Assembly (NCBI RefSeq): GCF_011075055.1
Contig: NC_058150.1
Location: forward strand, 1,240,001-1,304,000
Direction: 5' to 3'
DNA: 64,000 nt
Source: Mangifera indica
Lineage: Eukaryota > Streptophyta > Magnoliopsida > Sapindales > Anacardiaceae
The notes beneath the pieces are model-generated. The model was given only the letters and a program-made list of their open reading frames with translations. It made no database searches and was not told the DNA's origin. Of the stretch, positions 59,997-64,000 are shown in pieces. Each line of letters begins with the position of its first letter. Positions within the stretch are counted from its first letter, which is position 1. A program made the translations under genes and the position numbers.

Positions 59997-60944
59997 TAGG
60001 AGTGCATATAATTCGATATAAATTATAAAATCGGATCAAATCATTTAAAAATTATAGTTTGATTTGAATTAAAATTTTTTAAATTGTTTTTCAATTCGGA
60101 TTATGGTTTAGATGATTGTTAAATAGAATCCAACCGTAAACCTTTTTTTTTTAAATATATATATATATATATAACTATTTTTGACAAAATTTTTCAATAA
60201 ACAATTAGATATATAACTTGTTTTTTTATATTTATTTTCTCATTTTCTTTACATATATTTTATATTTATTTTACACGTATATATTATATTTTAGAAAACT
60301 ACAATTCAGTTGATTTTATTAAATGATATATATATTTAGAAATGAATGATTTAAAAAGATTCAAATTATGGTACTCAAATCGTGTATCGCATTGTATATT
60401 AAAAACTTAATTTACTATATCGTGTATCATATTATATGATACGTCTTTTAAAAATTAAGGTAATAAAATATTATAATTAACATGTTATTAGTTTGAAAAA
60501 TATTAAAATATTATAAACACTCGTAATATTTTAAAAATTTTCTATACACCCCTAATGTATTGTCTTTTTTTCTAAAAAAATATATTAATTCGTATCAATA
60601 ATATATATCATATCGTAAGATATATATTGTATCGTATAATACATTTACTGTATCGTATTAATTCGATATATCTTATAATAAATATCATTTTTTATCTATA
60701 TCGTATTGTATCATAAGATATGATATATATAATATATTTTAAGATTTTGATAACTATAATTCAAACTGTCCCAACTAGACCAAATCATATTTTTTCAATT
60801 TAGTTTGGTTTGAAACATAAAATTGTTTGGTTTGATTTGAAACCTAAAATGGTTTAATATGGTTTGAAAATTTTTTAAATCGTTTTTTCAGTTTTGTTTG
60901 AAAAATTTGTCAAATCGCACTATACCAGATCATGTACACCCCTA
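59997..60944. mobile_element. hAT-like non-autonomous element with 8-bp target-site duplication
   Basis: The left end is TAGGAGTGCATATAATTC. The right end, reverse-complemented, is TAGGGGTGTACATGATC. Flanking 8-bp repeats GATGGCTA (59989-59996) and GATGACTA (60945-60952) differ at one base. The 948-bp interior has no ORF and contains a nested-looking zone (60370-60740) of repeated TATCGTATAATACG-like words. TIR and TSD size fit the hAT superfamily. Confidence 0.7.
60154..60173. repeat. (TA)n microsatellite
   Basis: About ten TA units inside the hAT-like element. Confidence 0.85.
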
Positions 60945-61416
60945 GATGACTATATTATACGATTAGCCCAGAAATATATTATGTACAAGGGTAGACCCAA
61001 TTTGAGTGTGCTCCAAGTCTAATTGCTACTTGGTTTGTTCAAACTAAATTCGAGCTCGAATTTGACTTAAAATTCAGGTCTTGTTGGTATAATCATGTCA
61101 AAATTTGTCATGCTGACAATTATTTTTCTTCCTCTTTGATGACTTCTTGTCTTCATGTTCGCTAGTACTATTTATCAACCAAGCAAAAAAGGACTTAATC
61201 TCAAACTGATTTTTTTAACTTCCAATTTGAATTAGCTCTTGTTTAAATTTAATTTGGTTTGATTCACTCTTGATTATAAATAGTCAAATTATAGGACAAG
61301 AGTTTATATTAATTAAAAATTTTTATTGCCTTTATTGATAAATATATAGAGAGAGAAAGTAATTCTTTAATATAGAATTGTTTATATAAATTAATAAAAC
61401 TATAAGTATAAACGAT

Positions 61417-61486
61417 AATATATTATTATATGATTGAATAGTTTTAAATTATAAATAAAATAATATTCAATCATATTATGATATGT
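61417..61486. repeat. Palindromic foldback repeat, best-preserved copy
   Basis: The arms ATATGATTGAATA (61428-61440) and TATTCAATCATAT are exact reverse complements around a core GTTTTAAATTATAAATAAAA. Related copies occur at 6511-6580, 6731-6792, 38439-38502, 39060-39113, 41633-41695, 42801-42862, 43031-43088, 44731-44795, 44911-44966, 45153-45215 and 45591-45640, all outside exons. Confidence 0.8.
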
Positions 61487-61966
61487 CACCATTCATACAC
61501 AAATCTATATACATTAATTTTATACATACAATGGTACAAATAAATCTGTATAGATTTTTTTGAGGGCTGTTTTTAAATATAATTGGATTCGCCATTATTG
61601 ACAAAAATAATATTATACAAATAAATCCAATAATATTTAAAATGGTCCTCACTTAAATTGCTAACATAATTTTTTAACGTTGATTTATTATAATTTAATG
61701 CTTAAAATTATAACTTAGTTATTTATAAGTGTTTTTAAATTCATTTTTAAAAGATAAAATATGTACATATATGGTATATTTTTATTTTAATAATATTTTA
61801 TAGAAGTGAAATATACTTTTTTTTTTTTGGGTGAATTTGACTCTTCTAATATTTATTCGTGCTAATATCATATATTTACGCTTTTACCCTAGAATTCCAA
61901 GTGAACAGGTGAACTTGTTGTAATCTTGGGAAACGCTTATGTTTCGATCAATTTCAGAGGATCAGG

Positions 61967-62461
61967 ATGGAAAATTGGTTGGAGGATGTAAACGAGTTGT
62001 CATGGCTAAAACCGACATTTCGATTGAATTTTGAGCTTGAGCTTGATCCGACGAGTGCTTGGCTAGCTTGCATTTTCCAGCAGTCTCCAAGCTCCGGCGA
62101 TAGCAAAAGATGCTCTCTGGTACGTCGTTGCTGGCTCAAAATCGAGGTACAGAGTCGTCACCGTCTCTCTCTCTCTCAAATAATTCCATCTCTTTTTTCT
62201 CTATTTGGTTTCTTGACGAAGCTTGGTGTCAAATAAAACAAAAGTCAGTAGCATCAACTTGGCCAAATCACAATTCATTATCAACCTCAAAACATCAACC
62301 AGGAAAATTCATGGCATAATACTAGTCACAACTACAACATCCCACCATCTCCAAGTTATTGTGGATCATTTTCATTTTATCCCTTCACCATCAGGCTTCC
62401 ATGTTCTCGGCTTTATCCATTGCAACAGATGGACGACACATCCGGGATTCAAGCCAAATAA
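61967..62461 (+). CDS. Possible two-exon hypothetical gene, 129 residues
   Basis: Exon 1, 61967-62146, encodes 60 residues beginning MENWLEDVNELSWLKPTF and ends GAG|GTACAG. An acceptor at GTCAGTAG (62251) leads into exon 2, 62252-62461, in the same phase, encoding 69 residues with NYNIPPSPSYCGSFSFYP and ending TSGIQAK. The island is clearly less AT-rich than its surroundings, and both exons have protein-like composition. I recognise no family. Alternatives: a decayed gene, a 5' fragment, or a non-coding transcript. The 3' splice site is weak, so confidence is low. Confidence 0.3.
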
Positions 62462-63125
62462 AGTAAGCCATCAGAACCCAAACCCGTACTTCCCCCACGT
62501 ATAAACCCACCATCACCTATCCCTTCAATGCACCGTTAGTGTTTAGGTGTCTTGCATTGATTGCAATTTGGAGTTCAGAGGGGGTTTGTATTATTTTCTT
62601 TGACCCGGGAAACAATAATAAAAGAAGGCCGTGGTTGTGAAGGCAAAACGGCAAAAGAAGAGGAGAGAGAGAAGACGGAAAGAAGGAAGAAACGAAGGAG
62701 AAGATGAATGTGAGGGAAGAGATGATGACGATAAGGTGGATAAGAAGAAGAAGAAAAAATGAAGATAATAACAAAAAGTGGTTCCAGTTGCAGACAAAAC
62801 AGGGTAAATAAGGAAAAGAACAAGTTTGAAAAAGGCAAGAATCTAAAACCAGAGGCTGGCGAGATTAGCCGAGACCAAAGGGCGCCCACGGTCCTCTTCT
62901 CAAAACCAGTGTACGGATTCCACATTCCATAATACCAGGAGACTACTCTGTAACATGGACATGAAAAACGTTTCACACACACAAGTCAAATTCAAACGCG
63001 TACTTTTTTATCCAATAATAGAAAAAAGCCCCTGCCGCACCCACTCTGGACAGCCAGTTTTCTTGGAAACCACAGCGCCCCCCACTTTCTGCAAATCCAA
63101 ATGCCCACCAACTCACTTTCCCACT
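62462..63125. other. LBD upstream region
   Basis: Contains a purine-rich tract (62620-62760, GAAGAAGAAG-like) and a mixed-composition promoter region. The opposite-strand ORFs here are Leu/Ser/Phe low-complexity artefacts of the purine tract. No gene is called. Confidence 0.5.
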
Positions 63126-63133
63126 TATATAAA
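63126..63133 (+). promoter_or_regulatory. TATA box of the LBD gene
   Basis: TATATAAA, 38 bp before the first ATG, predicting a very short 5' UTR. Confidence 0.55.
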
Positions 63134-63170
63134 TTAACCCGTTTGCCCCCTCCTCCAACAACTTCACACC

Positions 63171-63900
63171 ATGCGTATGAGCTGCAATGGCTGCCGCGTC
63201 CTCCGCAAAGGATGCTCCGACGACTGCACCATCCGACCTTGCCTCCAATGGATCCAAGACCCCAAATCCCAAGCCAATGCCACCGTTTTTCTCGCAAAAT
63301 TCTACGGTCGTGCCGGCCTCGTCAACCTCATCGACGCCAGACCCCCGCATCTCCGTCCTGGTATCAACTAACTCACTTCCCACTTCTTAAATTTTTTTTT
63401 TTTTCTGGGGGTGTGTCAGTGTGAATTGTTTTTAACTTTTAAGCGTTGATTTGTGTTGTTTTACAGATATTTTTAAGTCTTTGTTATTCGAGGCGTGCGG
63501 GAGAATTTTGAACCCGATAGATGGATCCGTCGGGTTGTTGTGTTCGGGAAGGTGGCAGCTCTGTGAAGCTGCTGTTGAAGCCGTTCTCAAAGGCGAGGCG
63601 ATTACTTCTCTTTCTTCCGGCTCCGATTCGGCTTTTCAAGCTTGTGATATTCGTCACGTGTCCAAGGAGAATAAGAGCTCGGGTGGTGGTTCTGACAAGC
63701 TCCATAAAGTGAAGTCTCGGAGCCGGTGTAAGCGATCGGGTCCTAAGCCGAAGCCGAATAAATTACCAGAGCATCCTGGTGACGGAAATAATAACGCAGA
63801 AGGTGACAGCGTGTCAGTTGAGACAGTGGAGGCTAACCTCGTTAAAGCTGATGGAGCTGTCCGAAGTGACGTGGAGCTGGACTTGACTTTGAGATTATAA
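63171..63900 (+). CDS. Class II LOB-domain transcription factor (LBD40/41/42-like)
   Basis: Two exons, 63171-63360 and 63467-63900, encode 207 residues. The LOB zinc-finger-like C block has Cys5, Cys8, Cys15 and Cys19 ([15 protein letters not shown]2CX6CX3C). The GAS-type block includes [19 protein letters not shown], then [21 protein letters not shown]. The long class I leucine zipper is missing, as expected for class II. The C-terminus is basic in the middle ([17 protein letters not shown]) and ends [10 protein letters not shown], an LxLxL EAR-like repression motif, with the stop directly after. From memory LBD41 extends past this motif, so this protein is shorter. Class II LBDs repress nitrogen, anthocyanin and low-oxygen response genes. 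The role here is inferred to be transcriptional repression. The ATG choice (MRMSCNGC) matches the family. Confidence 0.92.
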
Positions 63901-64000
63901 AAATGGGTCCCGTAACGTAATTCTGAAGAAGCACGCCGTGATTGGTTATTCATAATCTGGTGTGGCCAAGTCCAGACTAAAGAAGAATCTAATGTAACAA

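Larger units (their letters stand above)
58492..61966. other. Intergenic and kinesin 5' region
   Basis: 58492-59640 (minus strand) probably contains kinesin 5' UTR with a leader intron: a non-coding exon around 59570-59640 ends CTGG|GTAATG. 59650-59960 is promoter-like, with CACGTGTC at 59855. 59997-60944 is a hAT-like MITE. 60955-61966 is AT-rich with one palindromic foldback copy. No conserved gene was recognised. Confidence 0.5.

Noticed and set aside
62517..62982. Leu/Ser/Phe-rich minus-strand ORFs upstream of LBD
   Set aside because: They are the complement of a GAAGAAG purine tract, which keeps a frame open without selection.
1..64000. tRNA genes, CRISPR arrays, autonomous retrotransposons
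   Set aside because: No B-box with a matching A-box, no regular spacer array, and no reverse transcriptase, integrase or primer-binding-site signal was seen on reading both strands.

Overview
This is a 64-kb piece of nuclear DNA from a dicot plant. The evidence is the long AT-rich intergenic stretches, genes with many short exons, and plant-only families (VQ, NAC, LBD, DUF639, CRM and a KIN-14 kinesin with a calponin-homology domain). The species cannot be fixed from sequence alone. A non-Brassicaceae eudicot, probably a rosid, is my inference.

Layout. 1-3674 (+): 3' part of a DUF639 membrane-protein gene. 4841-5473 (-): intronless VQ-motif gene. 11404-20306 (+): 14-exon synaptotagmin-like gene (membrane anchor, SMP, C2 domains). 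20582-22209 and 23002-25790 (-): tandem pair of secreted GDSL esterase/lipases with the same five-exon structure. 27230-33024 (+): plastid-type CRM-domain RNA-splicing factor. 34858-38140 (-): CstF64-like protein without an RRM (ESP1-like). 39222-41218 (-): NAC transcription factor. 47608-48449 (+): small plant-specific protein of unknown function. 51689-58491 (-): CH-domain KIN-14 kinesin. 61967-62461 (+): weak two-exon hypothetical gene. 63171-63900 (+): class II LBD transcription factor with a C-terminal EAR-like motif. No operon-like logic links these genes. From memory, DUF639-VQ-SYT-CRM-NAC follows the order of Arabidopsis At3g18350-At3g18400, which supports the calls but needs checking.

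The most interesting signals lie inside genes. The kinesin tail has an exon-plus-intron unit of about 663 bp amplified in tandem. The copies keep the reading frame (two extra 444-nt exons), but one copy has three in-frame stops. The same gene has a textbook U12-type AT-AC intron inside its motor domain. Three other genes each need a GC-AG intron to keep frame. Two genes (SYT-like and kinesin) show an apparent one-base insertion in or next to a short homopolymer, which is either assembly error or gene decay.

The intergenic DNA carries a very small palindromic foldback repeat in about a dozen copies. It also holds two hAT-like MITEs with matching 8-bp target-site duplications (one in a GDSL intron), decayed minisatellites, and a short telomere-like tract. 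I saw no tRNA, rRNA, CRISPR array, viral gene or intact autonomous transposon.
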